DNA of 6,073 nucleotides from assembly GCA_020428265.1 (NCBI GenBank), contig JAGQND010000049.1, positions 1-6,073 of the forward strand, given 5' to 3'. Shown here piece after piece: positions 5,597 through 6,073 of the stretch (position 1 is its first letter; each line of letters begins with the position of its first letter). A model generated the notes under the pieces. The model was not told where the DNA came from. It worked only from the letters and a program-made list of their open reading frames with translations, and ran no database searches. The position numbers and the translations under genes are program-made. Origin of the DNA: Candidatus Saccharimonadota bacterium (GTDB lineage Bacteria; Patescibacteriota; Saccharimonadia; Saccharimonadales; Saccharimonadaceae).

Positions 5597-6073
5597 ATGA
5601 GAATGACCGACAAGCGAAAAGATTTACGACCACGCGAGAAGTTGCAAGCGCGTGGAGTAGAGGCCCTCAGCGACTATGAATTACTTATGGCGATAATCGG
5701 TAGCGGCACCGCACAGGCCGACGTGACTAAGATTGCTCGTGATGTACAGAAATTATTGAAGGAAAAGGGCAGCGTACTGACGTACGAAGATCTATTAACT
5801 ATCAAAAGTCTCGGCCCAACCAAAGCCACGCAAATCATGGCCGGGTGCGAGTTGTGGCGCAGGCAATTCCAGGTGAGTGAACGACCTATCATAGACTCGC
5901 CAGAAAAAGCCGTCGCGCAACTCGCAGATATTCGCGACAAAAAGCAAGAATACTTTGTCTGCCTCACGCTCGACGGCGCTAATCGCCTTATCGCCAAGCG
6001 TATCATCACCATCGGCACGCTGACAGCTAGCTTGGTTCACCCGAGGGAGGTCTTCGCTGAAGCGATTGCCGAC
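5597..6073 (+). CDS. radC: RadC-like JAB-domain protein, 3' partial
   Basis: The reading frame is open for 159 codons to the right window edge. The N-terminal part matches the RadC (UPF0758) family: RPREKLQARGVEALSDYELL (11-30), IIGSGT (33-38), a helix-hairpin-helix-like LTIKSLGPTKATQIM (67-81), then the start of the JAB/MPN domain with KKQEYF (115-120), where Glu118 fits the JAMM glutamate, and TLTASLVHPREVF (141-153). The HxH...D part of the metal site lies beyond the window. Despite the name, RadC proteins have no confirmed repair role; DNA-associated or hydrolase functions are proposed. An in-frame TAA at 5585-5587 followed by no other start codon fixes ATG 5597, with an ATG two codons later (5603) as the only near alternative. 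Codon use differs from the neighbours: 2 of 13 Ile codons are ATA and 1 of 18 Leu codons is CTA. Confidence 0.9.
   Translation, partial: MRMTDKRKDLRPREKLQARGVEALSDYELLMAIIGSGTAQADVTKIARDVQKLLKEKGSVLTYEDLLTIKSLGPTKATQIMAGCELWRRQFQVSERPIIDSPEKAVAQLADIRDKKQEYFVCLTLDGANRLIAKRIITIGTLTASLVHPREVFAEAIAD

Noticed and set aside
5674..6040. Two overlapping minus-strand open frames opposite the radC-like gene
   Set aside because: The plus frame encodes a recognisable RadC N-terminus through to the window edge, so the opposing frames are shadows.

Overview
This window looks like a compact bacterial chromosome segment, most likely from the Candidatus Saccharibacteria (TM7) / Patescibacteria group. The basis is indirect. 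Genes are packed with gaps of 2 to 143 bases, some plus-strand genes depend heavily on ATA (Ile) and CTA (Leu) codons, upstream Shine-Dalgarno sequences are almost absent, and the protein families have an actinobacterial flavour. No rRNA or other phylogenetic marker is present, so this placement is an inference. I see no mobile element, CRISPR array, tRNA or phage gene.

Layout, left to right: (1) an ABC exporter subunit with fused membrane and ATPase domains, cut at its 5' end by the window edge (+). (2) An alpha/beta hydrolase (-), convergent with the exporter and 5 bases away. (3) A 143-base divergent promoter region. (4) A ferritin-like di-iron acyl-ACP desaturase (+), followed after 11 bases by (5) a DUF1697 protein, probably in one transcript. 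(6) A hypoxanthine-type phosphoribosyltransferase (-), whose stop lies 2 bases from the DUF1697 stop. (7) A 57-base divergent promoter region. (8) Peptide methionine sulfoxide reductase MsrA (+). (9) The 5' part of a RadC/JAB-domain gene (+), cut by the right edge.

Most genes are housekeeping or lifestyle functions rather than one pathway: export, lipid modification, purine-type salvage, oxidative protein repair and a DNA-associated JAB protein. The desaturase needs molecular oxygen and MsrA repairs oxidised methionine, so the organism probably meets oxygen.

I found no convincing new multi-gene system. The most interesting pattern is at the gene starts. Five separately transcribed genes have a TGn extended -10-like element only 6 to 10 bases before the start codon, which predicts leaderless or nearly leaderless mRNAs. 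In four of them an in-frame stop just upstream rules out an earlier start. Other points worth a look are a desaturase in a lineage thought to depend on host lipids, convergent ends with no room for terminators, and different codon use in the radC-like gene.
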